Source of the DNA: Typha latifolia
Lineage: Eukaryota > Streptophyta > Magnoliopsida > Poales > Typhaceae
Reading direction: 5' to 3'
DNA length: 64,000 nucleotides
NCBI GenBank assembly: GCA_019914945.1
Contig: CM034100.1
Coordinates: 695,209-759,208, forward strand
Of this stretch, positions 48,302 to 62,560 are shown in pieces; the stretch's first letter is position 1; every line of letters starts with the position of its first letter. The position numbers and the translations under genes are program-made. Below the pieces are notes generated by a model. It saw nothing but the letters and a program-made list of their open reading frames with translations. It had not been told where the DNA came from and ran no database searches.

Positions 48302-51103
48302 ATGGAGTCACCAATTGGGCAGCAGAGTTTTCGCCGGAAGAAGATGCCGAAGCAGCTGACAGGGAAACGGGATGATTCTCCTCTACATTTGGCTGCAAGA
48401 TCAGGGAATTTGGTGGTTGTGAAGGAGTTACTTTCGGGAAGCGTTGATGAATATTTGAAGGATTTATTATCAAAGCAGAATCAGGCAGGAGAGACCGCTC
48501 TTTTTGTTGCTGCTGAGTATGGCTATGTTGATGTGGTGCATGAAATGATCAAGTACCATGATGTTGCAACAGCTGGGATAAAGGCTAAGAATGGCAATGA
48601 TGCTTTGCTCATAGCAGCCAAGCAAGGGGATGTAGGTATTAGCTCTCTCACATATCTGAATATTAACTTGTATTCGGCAACATTGCGATATTCGTTCCAT
48701 AAGATAACTTGATATTTGAAGACATTTTCATAATATTACTGCCCATTGCTGAGTAAAAGATTCATAAATCTTCCTTGTCATTGTTGTAATTCTCTCTGAG
48801 TGTCAATTCTGCAAGATGTTGCAGTTACATACCACCTTTTTATATTCACAGTGAGGACAATAAACTCTGTCGGTTGAAAACATTTTATCAGGATCAACTT
48901 CCATTATTGGTCAGTTCTCCATGTATCTCACCTTTACTCCATATGATGGTGCTGAAGAGAATTTGAATGGTACTAGGAAATAAGGAAAAACTAGAAATCT
49001 GGATCACCTTTGAGAAAAATAAGTTGTCTGAGTCTGGAGTTTCTTCTTACATGTGCACTGCAGATGATAAAAATGTTCTCAAATAGAATTTAATGCCATT
49101 AAAAATGTGACAGTTTGATGTTGTTTACCTGATAGTGTGGCCAAAAGGCACAGGCAATTACGAACTTGTTCTCTTGTTCAGAATTTGGAAACCTATCCAC
49201 ATTTTTTATAAGTACATTAGATCAAATTATGCACTTAATACCATTGAGCTAATTGATGCATCTCCGTTACCAGATGTTGTGAAGGAGCTCTTGCAGGTCC
49301 TTCCAGAACTCTCAATGACTGTGGATTTGTCAAACACGACAGCATTGCATACTGCTGCTGCACAAGGCCATCTTGAGGTGGTAAAATTCCTCTTGGAAGC
49401 AGATGGAAGTCTAGCACTTATTGCAAGGAGCAATGGTAAAACTACATTGCATTCTGCTGCAAGGAATGGGCACTTAGAAGTTGTAAGAGCTCTTTTGAAC
49501 AAAGATCCAGGAAGTGCTATCAGAGTAGATAAGAAAGGACAGACTGCACTACATATGGCGGTCAAGGGAACTAAACTAGACATAGTTGAGGAGCTTCTAA
49601 AGTGTGATCCCACAATGGTAAATTTGCTAGATACTAAGGGCAACACAGCACTGCATATCGCAGCTAGGAAAGATCGTGCTCAGGTAAACTTTTAGGACAT
49701 ATCGCTGCCTGAGAACTTGCTTTGCAAAAAAAGAATAACGTTCTCTATTCTTCAAGAAAATTTTCATTCGAAAACCTTATGAAAGGTAAATTGGAACCTT
49801 TGCTTTTGTTTTTCCGAGAAGTCGTAAAAGTGACGATTATTTATTGATCTTAAAGTTTATTTTAGCTTTCTACTTATAAGTGGGTTCCAACATTTATACT
49901 GTCATTATCATCAATGTGGGACGCACATTAATCTGGGGCTTCTATGTGATGGTGGAATCTTTGAAGTCACAGCTGCATAATTAGCAGAATTACTCTGAAG
50001 TATTGGTTCAGTGGACTTAGCAAAGTTTGATAGTTTCTCTGTACATTTGTATGAATAGGAGTTGTGCTGTACTAATACATTTGATCTGCATGGTGTTTCT
50101 TCTCCTTTCCCTGTGTACTTTTCACTCCATCACTTATATATTTCTATCTGAGTCACAATTAATGAAAGTAAAATTAAGCATCACTGTTAGACGGCATCAC
50201 TCTTGTGGTTGACATGTGCTTGAAACTTCTCTGCAGATTATAAAGAGACTCTTAGAGATTAAGGATGCTAACACAAAAGCAATCAACAGATCAGGAGAGA
50301 CTGCACTCGACACTGCTGAGAAAATGGGGAATTCAGATGTTGCTGCTATATTAATTGAACATGGTGTCCAAAGTGCGAGGAACATTAAACCGGTAAATGC
50401 TGCTCGTGAATTGAAACAAACAGTGAGTGACATAAAGCATGAGGTCCATTCTCAGCTTGAGCACACTCGACAAACTAGAAAGCGTGTTCAGGGAATAGCA
50501 AAAAGGATCAACAAACTCCATACAGAGGGACTCAACAATGCAATCAACTCCACAACAGTGGTTGCTGTCCTCATCGCTACTGTTGCATTCGCCGCAATCT
50601 TTACAGTTCCTGGCCAGTACGTGGACTCCAACAACCTAGCTCCTGGGTTAACCTTGGGGGAAGCAAACATCTCACACCAAACTCCTTTTATGATCTTCTT
50701 CGTCTCAGACTCGGTGGCTCTCTTCATATCTTTGGCTGTTGTGGTGGTGCAGACTTCTGTGGTTGTCATAGAGAGCAATGCAAAGAAGCAGATGATGGCA
50801 ATCATTAACAAGTTAATGTGGCTGGCCTGCGTACTTGTAAGTGCTGCATTCCTTGCACTTTCTTTCATTGTGGTGGGTGGTCATGAGAGATCGTTGGCCA
50901 TTGGAGTGACAATTATAGGTGCAACGATATTAGCGACGACATTAGGCCTCATGCTTTATTGGATTATTGGGCACCATATCGAGGCTAAGAAGTTGAGGAA
51001 CATAAGAAGGTCATCACTCAGTAGGTCGCGATCATGGTCGATCTCTGGCATGTCCGAAGGCGAGTGGATTGACAAGGAGCACAAGAAAATGTATGCTATT
51101 TGA
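48302..51103 (+). CDS. Ankyrin repeat membrane protein with PGG domain (second copy)
   Basis: Paralogue of the ITN1-like gene, closer to Arabidopsis At5g02620-type proteins. Three exons: 48302-48635, 49274-49683, 50237-51103. Total 1611 nt, 536 residues. The donor after 48635 (GATGTAG|GTATTA) restores the conserved AAKQGDVDVVKELLQ join. Starts MESPIGQQSFRRKKMPKQLT, GKRDDSPLHLAARSG; about seven ankyrin repeats follow. The C-terminal PGG domain (KRINKLHTEGLNNAINSTTV, FAAIFTVPGQY) has four membrane helices, ending in a basic, Ser-rich tail. The middle exon is 410 bases long, the same as in the neighbouring paralogue. Function of this member is not known to me. Confidence 0.92.
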
Positions 51104-51855
51104 GATAGTCATTGTATTCCCTACACTAAGCAAGCATAGAAATCAAGAGAGTATGGTTATTGCATTCATTGGAGAAATTTAACAAGCACATAAGAGGCTG
51201 TCTTAGGTAAAGTTAACATGGTACGAAATGAGAAGGCCTACATTTTGCTATATTACATGGTAAAAAAATTCATGTACATTGCATCATTGTAATGGCAGAT
51301 GAGGCCAAATCCTTGTTTTATCATCTAATTTGCAAGCAATTGGGCCCCACTTGCTTCATTCTTTCCACTAGAATTCCAAACACTTATATTAGCCCTGGAA
51401 TCTTCCAGGCAGTAGATCACAAAAATTGTAAATTTTTTCAAATATTATAATTTCTCAAATGTTATCAGTATATTCTTTAAAATATCACTATTATACATTA
51501 CACTCTTTCAGAACTGCTGTTTTGCCAGAGGAATATTAAACTTAACATATTCATATGAACCACAAAAATACTACTATATGGGCAAAATGGTCATTCTACC
51601 AGTTACATTAATCAGAAAGAACGAAAATTTCGAGACAATCCAATGATTGTAATGACAGTGATTATATTTTAAAGAAAGTAATAAAAATATACAAAAAAAT
51701 CATATAAAATAAAATTAACTGGCATAGGTCTTGCAGTAGACAAGCCCAAGCCTGCTTATAAATATCAACCTAGTGGGCTGGTCTGGGCTGCTTGGGCCTC
51801 TTTATATCTTTACTGTACCGGTCTCCACACAAACTAAAATCCCTTCTCTTCCCCC

Positions 51856-51896
<41 letters not shown>

Positions 51897-51929
51897 CGAT
51901 CGAGATCGAGCTCTCGAATCTCATCCGCC
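51104..51929. other. Spacer with UFL1 promoter
   Basis: 3' UTR of the ankyrin gene, AT-rich spacer, then UFL1 promoter with TGGGCT/TGGGCC-type motifs at about 51776-51800, and a long TC tract in the leader. Confidence 0.55.
51857..51894 (+). repeat. (TC)n microsatellite in UFL1 leader
   Basis: Nineteen TC units about 35 bases before the UFL1 start codon. Confidence 0.9.
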
Positions 51930-54900
51930 ATGGACGCGGAGCTATTGGAGCTCCAACGCCAGTTCGAGTCGGCGCAGCAAGTCAAGTCCACCATCCGCCT
52001 CTCCGATCGGAACGTTGTCGAGTTGGTTCAGAAGCTCCAAGAACTCCAATACCTCGATTCCGACCTCCTCCACACCGTCTCCGGCAAAGAATACATCACC
52101 CCGGTAAACCCCCCCACCCTCCTCGAAGACTGAAACCTGCAATACTGTCGCGCGTTTCTTGGATCGTCGTAGGGCTTAATCTTGATGATTTCATTCTTCC
52201 TGTTTCAGGATCAGCTGAGGGTTGAGATGGAGACGGAGATCAAGAAGTCGAGTAGGGTTTCTTTGATCGATCTGTCGGACGTTATCGGGGTGGATTTGTA
52301 CCATGTGGAGCGGCAAGCACAAAAGATTGTGGCGGATGGTTCGGGGCTTATGATGGTCAATGGTGAGATTATATCCCAGAGTTATTGGGATTCCGTGGCG
52401 GAGGAGATAAATGAAAAGTTGCAGGAGTGTAGTCAGATCTCGCTGGCGGAGATTGCCGCTCAGTTGCACGTTGGATCGGAATTGGTGGTGTCTTTTCTGG
52501 AGCCTCGACTTGGAACCATTGTAAGTAGATCGATGATTTTGATATTACGACTCATTAATGTTTTAGCAACTTTGCTTAGTAGTGTGAAGCGAATCTGAGA
52601 AGGAAGAAAATGCCATCGTATAATGACCAAATAAGCTGTAGGAAACATATGGGCTTAGAGAAACGTAATGTACAAATTTTTGTGTCTTAATCAGATTAAA
52701 TCCTTATTGGTAAGTTATGCAATTCCTGGGGCAAAAGAAAATAAAAAGTAAAAGAGAGAAACTGAAACTTGTGGAAGAAGAAAATTTTGGGGATTTATAA
52801 AATTCATAGGGATGTTTGTTGGTTTGTATGAACATGTTTTATTGTTGGATTATTCCATAAGGTTTAAGAAACTCTCTTTGATATCTTAACTAGTGAAAGA
52901 GGAATCGCCACGAGGTAAAAGTTCCATTGCTGTTTTCCTTAATAAAGTAAGCTATTTCATCCATGGCATTTGCTGTCCGGCTAAATGTTCTCTTAAATAT
53001 TCTTGAGAAAAAAAATTCTACTGTGTCATATGTCTTGTATCTAGGTGAAAGGAAGACTGGAAGGTGGACAGTTGTATACTCCAGCATATGTTTCTCGGAT
53101 TACTGCTATGGTCCGTGGTGCTGCCAAGGGTATCACAGTTCCTACGAATTTGCCAACTGTTTGGAACTTGTTGCAGCAAGTGCTGCAAGATATGGATGGT
53201 GCAAATGGTGTCTCTGTGGAAGGTGCTTTCTTTCAATCCATATTCAATGGACTGCTTAAGGAAGGGGAGATTCTTGGATCACTCCGGGCAGGAGTACAAT
53301 GGACACCAGCTGTAAAATCTATGATATTTTCTTTTTCCTTTCAATCCATATCTCTGTTAATGCGTTTACTATTCTCCTCATCCATAACCATTGGTTTATA
53401 CCCTTAGGTTTTTGCCCATGCTCAAAGGGAGAGTGTGGATTCTTTCTTCTCACAGGTTAAGGCACCTACAACTCTTATTCTTTTATTTCTTTAATGAAAT
53501 TTCAAGCAGCTATGAAGATGAAAATTCTTTGCATGAATATTCTTTTCTTTCATTTTAAGTTTTCAACTCGTTCATACATATGCATCAATGATGATAGATG
53601 CATTGACAGATAAATCGTCAATATCATTCTGTGTTACTATCCCAGATGGATTGACCATGTTTTTCTAAATTAAAAAATATGTAATATTAACATCACATAT
53701 TAGCTTAGAAATCTGATTGGTTTCTATGTTTTCATGAATTATTCTTTTCTTCAGAATTCTTACATCAGTTACGAAGTTCTTCACAAACTCTTGATTCCTC
53801 AGCCTAAACAGTATCTGCAGGTACTTAAACTGCATACAATTCAGGTTCCTTCTGTCGTATAATAAATTAATAACAGTAGTTCAAATGCCGCTAAACTTTA
53901 TATTTAGCTGGTGATGTTTCTATATTTTTCTTGTAACATTCCTGTGTTTCTGCACTCTAATGTAGTCCAGATATCCTGAGGGCATTCCTCTAGATGTTGT
54001 TTTTGTCCATCCTTCAATGGTTGAGATGCTGGATTTTGCTGTAGGTGACACCATTGAGCATGGTAACTGGTAAGTATCACAGAAGTTTTTCAAAGTTTTT
54101 CAAAGCTAAAAGAGTTGAGGGCTGGTATATGGAACTCTTTTTTCTCATAATAGCTTGGTCAGTCAGATGGCGTAATTGCAAAATATAATAGCATGGTGTG
54201 AATTGCCATTAATTTTCTATCGGTCCAGATATTCTTTTACAGTTTACTCAAGTTCTAAAGAATCTAGACTTGTAATGTCATTTCAAGTATCTTCCTTTGG
54301 TGCATCATTTTTGAGCCTGGCTTTGGACCACTTGCCATCAGAACTGTTCTGTTCGACCTTGAAACAGATTGGTTTTTATCTGACTCCAAACTGCGGAGCA
54401 AATAAGGAATGCCTAATACAAGTAAGGCATGCTTGATGCCAGGGTCCACTAGGTGTCTTTGATAAGTAGAACCAATACACTAGACACTATGCTTTTATTG
54501 ACCATGTATCCCATCACTTCCTTTTCTCATCCTACATGAATATTAGCTTTTGTCATCAGATTTATTCACAAGCCTACTTTCAGAACAAGTTCTCTTTCTT
54601 GCAAATATTTTATTGTAGTTATTTGCAACATAAACAAGGTTTTACATTTGATCTGCAGTTATTATCTATAACATGTGTAATGCAATAACTTTATGTGATA
54701 TTGGTAGGCTTGATTGCACTTCAGTTCTGCCAGCATATATTGGTGGTTCAGATGCTTCTAAGATTCTGTCACTTTGTCCATCTCTACAGAGCGCAATCAA
54801 GGTTGGTGTCTCAAGTACCTGAACTTCCTTTGTTTCTTAATGTTGTTTGCTGAAATATGTTGTTTTCCAGTGTTCCACAGCAGTGCTATTGGGGGACTCT

Positions 54901-57900
54901 TGTGTATTTAGCAACGCATTTATTAAGGTGAGATTGAAGACCCTGCTAGCCATGATATCTTATATTTTTTATGAACCACATAAAAGTTTGAAATGATACT
55001 ATGGATCATATCTTATGTAACTTAAGACTTAAACATGTTGAGGCTGGCATTTGCTATGGCAATCCTTGTTAGGATAATGTACTGGAAACATTGCAGTCAC
55101 ATCTTAAACAACAAAATACATGTATGTGGTATGCCATGCATGATAATTAATAAGCATTTTTTAATTAAAATTTGTTTATAAAACTCCATTGTCACTTCGA
55201 GAGATGAACATATAAAACTCCATTGTCACTTCGAGAGATGAACATATAAAACTCCATTGTCACTTCGAGAATTTTAATGTGCCCCCCCATGTTTGCACAC
55301 ATTAGTTATTGCTCCCATGATGTAGAAGGAATAATGTGGATGTACACAATCATTTTCTTATTTTTATGCACTAGGGACCTTTTTTTCTTTTTCCTTATTA
55401 TGATCACAAGCCTTCACATTTTATTGATTTGATGAAAACTTCCCAAACCTTATCAACTTTATGGGAAATGACACACGTTAGAAATATAAGCATGCAGAAA
55501 TACAAAGAAATTTATGCAATTCCAACATGCTAATCAATTGCTAAGTATGGCGAGGCCCTTTGTCCTCTAGTTACATGCTTTGAAGGTTGTATTATGTGAT
55601 CTGCGACTGGTGGACTGGTGGTATCTTCTAGTGACTCAATTTCACTTTCTGAAACCTATTCCTGCAGTCGTTTGGTCCTTCTGTTATGCATTCCTGATTA
55701 TGACTTGTATGCTTTGCATGTTCGACAATTGCCCAGGGTATTTATGATCAACTGGAGAAAGAATTAGATACATTTATTCACAAAAACCCTTCCTATCAAG
55801 GTCTGGCCCCTACTACGCATCCAACCAATGAACATAAGATTGGATCCAGTTCAGCACAGCACTCAGAGACAAAAGAGCTCGATGATGATGCAGCCATAAG
55901 TAAAAGTGCTTCTGAAAAAGGACCGAAGAAGAAAAGAGGGAAACTAACAGGATCTGCCAAGGTAGGAACAGCTGAGAAGGATAGTGACAACCAGGAAAAT
56001 ATTCCTAATAAAGGCAAGAAAAGTCAGCGAAAAAACAAGGATGCAAACTCCTTAAGTACTTCTGATGCAAAATCTGGTTCTAAGAAGGATAAAGTAAAGG
56101 GGGATGATTCAAATATTCCATCCGAAGAATGGGTAATGCAGAAGATTTTGAATCTTGCCCCTGATCTTGAAGAATTGGGAGGTTAGAAGAACCATTGACA
56201 ATGACAATGCCATCTTTTCTCATTTTACTGCATAGCATATGATTTAGATATACTTAAATTGAATTGATCGGTTTGTCAGGTCCAGAAGTAGACTCACATG
56301 AATTTCTTAGAATATTGTGCTCCCATCTGAGGCCAATGTTGGTTAACTCGTTGGGGAAAAGAAGAAACACTCTTTTGTTGGAAAATGCTGAGAGGAGGAA
56401 GCGGTTGCTTGATAGTATGCAGACGTATCTAGATGAGGTTTGGTACTTGTGCTTTGCATCTGTCGTTAAGCTAGTTGATCATTATGTTTTGCATAAATCA
56501 AATCTCCGGAACAACTGTGTTACTCACAAGTCACAAGACAATCCTTCCACACGTGCAGAGTTTCTGATTTTAGAGATCCCCAATTTTTCTTTGTCCTAAT
56601 TCGTCATTTTGATGCCATATTTGTGGCTTTCAGGTTGTCTTAGATATGCAGTTGTATGAGAAAGCACTGGATCTCTTTGAGGATGATCCATCTACCTCTG
56701 TAAGTTATGCTGATTCTTTTGTCATTTTTTATGTTACTTCTTGTGGTTAAATGGGATTCTTATTTTTCATGCCTTTTTGCTTCTGCTTTGTTCTTCATTT
56801 TGCTATGCCAGGCTATCTTACACAAGCATCTGCTAAAAACAATGGCTACTCCCATGGTTGATAAGCTTCTACTTACTCTGGTAGTCTCTCTCTCAATCAA
56901 CTTCCATAGTCGTAATGTCAGTGTTCAGTGTATTAGCCATAGCTCATAAATTTAATATATTCTAGTTGTTGGTGTTGATATCAATTTTAAATGCTTCAAA
57001 TAGATGTTGTATTACTAATATTTGATCATGAATTAGTTTTACTTTCATCAGATGAATTACTAAATAACCTCACAAGTACATTTATGATTTTAAAATTCTC
57101 TTTCCTGCCGCACTTATAATTTCTCTATCATCTTTTTAGGACATGGATAACAAGCTGAAGAATGGAATAGAAAATGAAGATAGTCAAAATCAGCCTAGGC
57201 CTCTAACTCCTGCAGATCGTATTTCTCTGGTTTGAAACAATCAATTTTCTACTGTTCTATCTTTTAGTATTCACAGTTGTTTAGTGTTATTAAAGTTCTA
57301 ATTGTTGAGCCATCAAATAGGGGATGGGTGCATTTTCTTTAAGCCTTTAACTGTTTGAATTCCGTTGCTTGTCTTGCTTGCTTATATTGATGCAAGTGAC
57401 TTTTTGTTCCCCTCAGGCCAAGAGTTTTCCTGCATCACTTTCAGTCAAGACTCAAGCTTTGGTTGAAGCACTAGAGGGGAAGGTTTGTTTCTGACCTAGC
57501 AATATTTCTACTTTTTATGTCTTTGTAAAGCTTCTGATACCTGCTAATCTCTTTGGGACATGAAGTTGATATTCTTCAGAGAGAACTATCAAATGAGTTG
57601 AGATTTACATCACTAGAGGAAGCATGTTTGAACACTAAATGATGTTGGATTTGTCTAAGCAAACATTGCTCTTAAACTTATAAAATGAAAATCACTCCTG
57701 TTGGTGAACATGGTGAAAGCATCACTAGACTTATGCATCATAGGCACTAGTATTTTATAGTAGGACACATATACAGCTTAAAAGGTTAATACTATATCCT
57801 CAGAAAATGACCTCTGGATGCTCAAGTAAGCAGAATAGTTAAAATGACCACCCCCCGAGCTATTTGGGAACAAATCTTCAAATGCAGATTATAGTAATAT

Positions 57901-60494
57901 GAGAGAATTGAATTTATCACAGTTATCTCATTTCTGATTACTGTTGCATTCAGACTTATTATTTCTCTTCTTTGTATATTGATATGTGGCAGCGAGTTGA
58001 TACGTTCATGGATGCATTAAGAGTTGTGGCAGAGGAAAGGTAGTTTTATATGTTTCGTTTTATGATTTCCACATTAAGATTCTATATTTTTGGGCATTCA
58101 AACTTACTTTCATATGCAGTGGCTTGTCACTGAAGAAGCTTGATAAAAAGTTAGAAAGAACAATGTTGCATTCTTTCCGCAAGGTATGGTTTCAAAAGTT
58201 CCTCAGACACTTAATGTGATACACTGATGCATTAGACACAGCGCACATATGACTAGTTAGCTTAGTGGGAGCAACCCAATAAAGGATGGTATTGTTAAGA
58301 TAAATACAATTTAATCAAGACTCTGGATAAAAACTATCTGTTACACTCAAAAATTCTTCCTTCTTTTTTATTTATTTTTGTTTCTCCCACATTTATCCTT
58401 CTGTAGCATGAATACCTTTCAGTTATTGGTGCTTCATCTTTTTGGTCATGAATACCTTTCAGGAACAATTTCTTTTGTTGGGGATTATTTGCCAGAAGTA
58501 GTCTATATTATTGAAAATCTGCATTTTATTCTGTCAATGTTGACTATTACTGACCTTGCCAATTCTTTTTACCATGTGGTCTATAATTCTTCTGACGTTG
58601 AAATTTATCTTGCTACTACGAACTTAAGGATTTGATATCACAAGTTTCTTCAGAGAATGATCCAGTTATGCTTCTGCCTAAGGTTGTTGCTCTACATCAT
58701 ATGCAGGTTTGTTCAGTCTCGATATTTTCCTTTACCTTCTTTTTTCTGTAATTTTCCATTATATTTTAAATTTAAATTGTTTCTCCTATTGTACATTCAA
58801 ATTCTAGGTACACAACAAGGCTCTTCAGGCACCTGGAAGGGCCATATCTGCTGTTGTTGCACGATTAAAGGTACAACTTATCCTGCCATTGTTCCCGTTG
58901 TTTTTTATTTTGAGTCTTTTCTCATCTTTCATCAGAGTTTTGCTTGACATGTGACTGATTTAATGAACATATAATATGTGTCTTCTCTCATTTCTTTTAT
59001 GCTGGAGAGCTTTTAAAATTTATTTATCTATGTTTGCTTTCCTAAAAAATGGCAGGATAAGTTACCTGATTCGACATACAAGGTCTTGATGGATTATCAC
59101 AGGGCTACAGTAACTCTTTTAGCATTACAAGCTGCTTCCACTGGAGATGTGAGTAAAAGAAACTTCTCTTTCTTTGATGCTGATATTTTGTACTTGCTTT
59201 ATAATTTATATGGTTACTATAATTTTGATTTTATTGTTCTAAAACCAGACAAGCAGTTGAACTTGTTGGTTTGTCAACTGCAGAACGGTATATTAAAGAA
59301 ATGTTAACAGTCATCCATGTAGCACTGCTCTAGTTTTCATCAGTCCCACTGGTTATCTAAGATATGTCAAAGAGAGGACTGTGGCTTGTCATGTTAGTAA
59401 TCCTAGTGGTCTATGAATTTATACCCTCTCTTATATATATTTTGATTTCTCAATAAGTTATCATGATCTGGCAACCCTGTGGAGTTCGTAAATCCTGATT
59501 TAGGTGATTGGGAGTTCTCAATCTTTATTCTCCCTGGCTCCCTGATTTAAGATAATTGACAGTGACAGCAGGATCTGAAACGTCTTGCTGGACCACTACT
59601 GGCAATAGGGGCCTGAAGTTTATATTTCTCTTGGCAGTTCTGGCTTCATAAATTAGCATCCCTCAGTGCTTCAGCATTTGATGACCTTGGATGTCACTGC
59701 TGGAGCTTTTAACTTCTGTCTAGACTTGCAGGTCGTTGCAGCTACAACATGCCATCATGACAACCCTGTTAGTTCTTCAACCGCCTACTGCACATTATAT
59801 ACCCTAGGAGTTGTCTTGTGATAAGAATTCTAATAACACTTCATTGCTTCAACTAGAGTCTGTCATTTGAGTTCAAACTAGTTGGCACAAACAAGACTTC
59901 TAATAAAAATGATTTTCCAACTTGTTCTCCTTTCATACATTGTGATATGGTAGAGTTCATGGATTATTAACTTTCTGTAACTTTATCTGATATCTGATAG
60001 CACTTGTTTTTAACTGGTCTCATGGAACTTATACGTAAATATTTTATACTGATGCTATTGGGCATGATGTTCTGACTGTTCGACCAGTAACCAATTTGTG
60101 AACTTCTGTTAGCATGGATGAACAAGAGCTTGCATAACCATCGAAACATTCTATTGACATTCTGATTATCCTATGTATGAGTCCTCAGTCCATCCCAACC
60201 ATGTACCACAGGAAGCCTGGAATAGCATTTTAATTTTTTAGTGGTCACAAGAAGAAACTCTTCCTTTCTTGTACTCAATCTACCTGTCATACATACCAAT
60301 CATTTTTATCCTTTTCTGTGGTTAGAATGTTTTAAGTATGTAATCTCTGTGCTAATATTTGATGCATCAAATTTTGTAATTTTTGTTTGTAGGAAGAAGA
60401 CTGTTCGGCTGACAGGATTTTAAGCAAAAAAGAGCTGTTGGAAAGTCTGATGCCAGAACTGAAGGCGTCAGTCTTGGGTCCAACCAACTCCTGA
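51930..60494 (+). CDS. UFL1: E3 UFM1-protein ligase 1
   Basis: E3 ligase of the ufmylation pathway; with DDRGK1/UFBP1 at the ER it attaches UFM1 to ribosomal protein uL24, and it connects to ER-phagy. Twenty exons: 51930-52103, 52209-52520, 53045-53311, 53408-53455, 53755-53820, 53966-54069, 54708-54801, 54871-54927, 55737-56181, 56280-56437, 56634-56699, 56812-56880, 57140-57229, 57417-57482, 57993-58039, 58120-58183, 58629-58706, 58808-58870, 59056-59148, 60393-60494. Total 2463 nt, 820 residues, near the plant norm of ~800. N-terminal winged-helix region (DAELLELQRQFESAQQVK, GQLYTPAYVSRITAMVRGA, RYPEGIPLDVVFVHPSMVEM). Exon 9 encodes a Lys/Ser-rich linker (KKKRGK, KKSQRKNKD), and a helical C-terminus follows. 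No RING or HECT domain, as expected. Confidence 0.95.
55177..55270. repeat. 34-bp tandem repeat in UFL1 intron 8
   Basis: About 2.8 near-perfect copies of a 34-base unit with core ACTCCATTGTCACTTCGAGA, starting at 55177, 55211 and 55245. Confidence 0.92.
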
Positions 60495-62560
60495 ACTTGG
60501 GTCACAAAATGTCCTCAACGAACGGCATCCACACAATAGAGCATGCATCAGAACTGTGTATATAATGGACAAAGAAAGAAGATGGTGTACTGAATAAGGG
60601 AGTTTATTAAATGTAGTAGAAGGTATTTCTTGAGAACAGGGAAATGTTATAGTTGTCAGCTGAAAATATTTGTACGTCAGTGGCTGCTGCATGATATAAA
60701 CAGAGCTGTATTGTACGATAGTACACTAGAAAGCTATTCCGTGTGTCTGGTTAATGATAAGCAGTCAAGACAGGATTCATGGACGGTTGATGTCAGGTTT
60801 ATAGCAAGAAGTGAAATTTTCTTCAGCCCTGTGAGCCCCTCTGTTGCAGTTTTCTTTGACTTATTATTGTAGTGATCGAGAAGGCTTTCTACTTTGATAT
60901 TGATCTTCCTGTATTTGTTTGAGAAATGTGCTGCTTCGTACTTGGATTAATTTAATCCATTAGTTGGATCCAAATATTGATTTTTCAGGTGCATTTAAAC
61001 AGTTTGGTGATATCTACGCCTTTTCATCTTACCCCACTTAAATATTTGAGTTCTTTATAAATAGCTTTAGAAAACCAAAAAAAGGAAAGTATTTTTTGCG
61101 CCATATTACAGTGGAGCTTATTCATCGGGCAATTTTTCCGTCATTCTTAGAGTAGTTCTCTCCTATCTTATTAATTTGTCGTAGGCGGTTTGTAAATCGG
61201 CGTCAATATTTTCATAGTCTTAGGAACGTCACCTGTGGAAAAAGTATCACAAGCGGGCTAGAAATATGTTAGCCCGAAGAAGAATGGTGAATAGGCTTTA
61301 TTCAGTTGTGCAGAGAGAAGAGCTCAATTGAAAAATAGGTTGGCTTTGATCTGTATTAATCACCCAACTTCATTTTGGGCTTAGGATGGGCTTAGTGTAT
61401 TTGACGTTGGACCCACTTCTCTCCTTATCAAAGTAGTTTTGTTACACAGCTTACTAAGAGGGCTTCTTGGGCCTTTATCCATCTCTGAGTATATTATATA
61501 TATATCCTCGCTCTCTTAAAAGAGTTGGGGTGCCTTTTTGATCCCTTTTAGTTTTAGGACTGTACAGTTCTTTAGCCTGTGAGTCTTTCTTGTTTGCAAG
61601 TTTTATCTTGTTATCATTGTAGGTCCTCAATTTTAGAAGCTAGCTGCTTGCTGCCTTGGTTCTCGACTTCTTCTTCAACCGCCGCAGTGAATCACAAGGG
61701 CAAAAAGTGAATCTTTTCTCCTGCATTTCAATCACGTGCATTGCACAGCATTTACAGTCCTAATATATTACTTAAAATCATATATCAGGTGAGACATACA
61801 CAAACTCATTGTCGACGGATAATTTGTAGGTAGAATCTTTATTCCTGTTGTCATGATTACTTCAGAAGAAACCTAACTGTGCACTGGTAAACTTATGTGT
61901 TAGAAAGTTGGAAGTCTTGGTATTGTTGCTCTATATAGCTGAAATGGGAGATTGTTGTGATTCCATTACATGTTTATCGAGTGTGACCATGTACTCTCTG
62001 CAGCTTCTATTTATGTATGCTAGTGTTGTTCAACAATAAATGCCGAAAGAATTATAGTAGGACGACTAGATGCAAATCTCCGTGCTTCTTCTGCCTGATC
62101 TGTAAATTAAATTCAAGGACTCAAGACTCCAGGCATGCTTGTGTGCCTTCTTTTCTCGCTCTTTTGTATGATGATGGCAGTCAGAATTGGATTTGTGGGT
62201 GTTGATAAGCTAGAATTATGACTTAATTAGAAGCCACAATCCCAACAGCACTAGAACTTGTTTAAGTTGTGGCCTAACTCCTTAAAGAGCATTAATTCAG
62301 TGTTAGTCATTCACAAATAAAGGAGATAAAAGAAGAAGAATTAATTTTCAAAAATCTATGTCATCTTTTGTTGGTTGAGGATTTAGAAATCTTACTCAAT
62401 CTAGAAGCAATCGAGAGGGATAAGGCTCTGAGTTCATGCAATACAATCTGAACTCCATAACGTACACATCATGCAACTATCACCAAGTGAACCAGATCAG
62501 AGTCCAATCCTTTGGACAAGAAGAAAAGCCCCATTTTGCCTATCATCTCCTGCAAATCTG
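60495..62560. other. Intergenic, UFL1 to MAKR-like
   Basis: About 2 kb between convergent genes. The start is UFL1 3' UTR. Near 61440-61560 a GGGCC motif, a TATATATATAT stretch and a CT-rich run resemble a promoter, but no coding frame follows. It could drive a noncoding transcript; this is speculative. Confidence 0.4.

Noticed and set aside
62017..62205. 62-codon ORF before the MAKR gene
   Set aside because: Short, no motif, convergent 3' flank.
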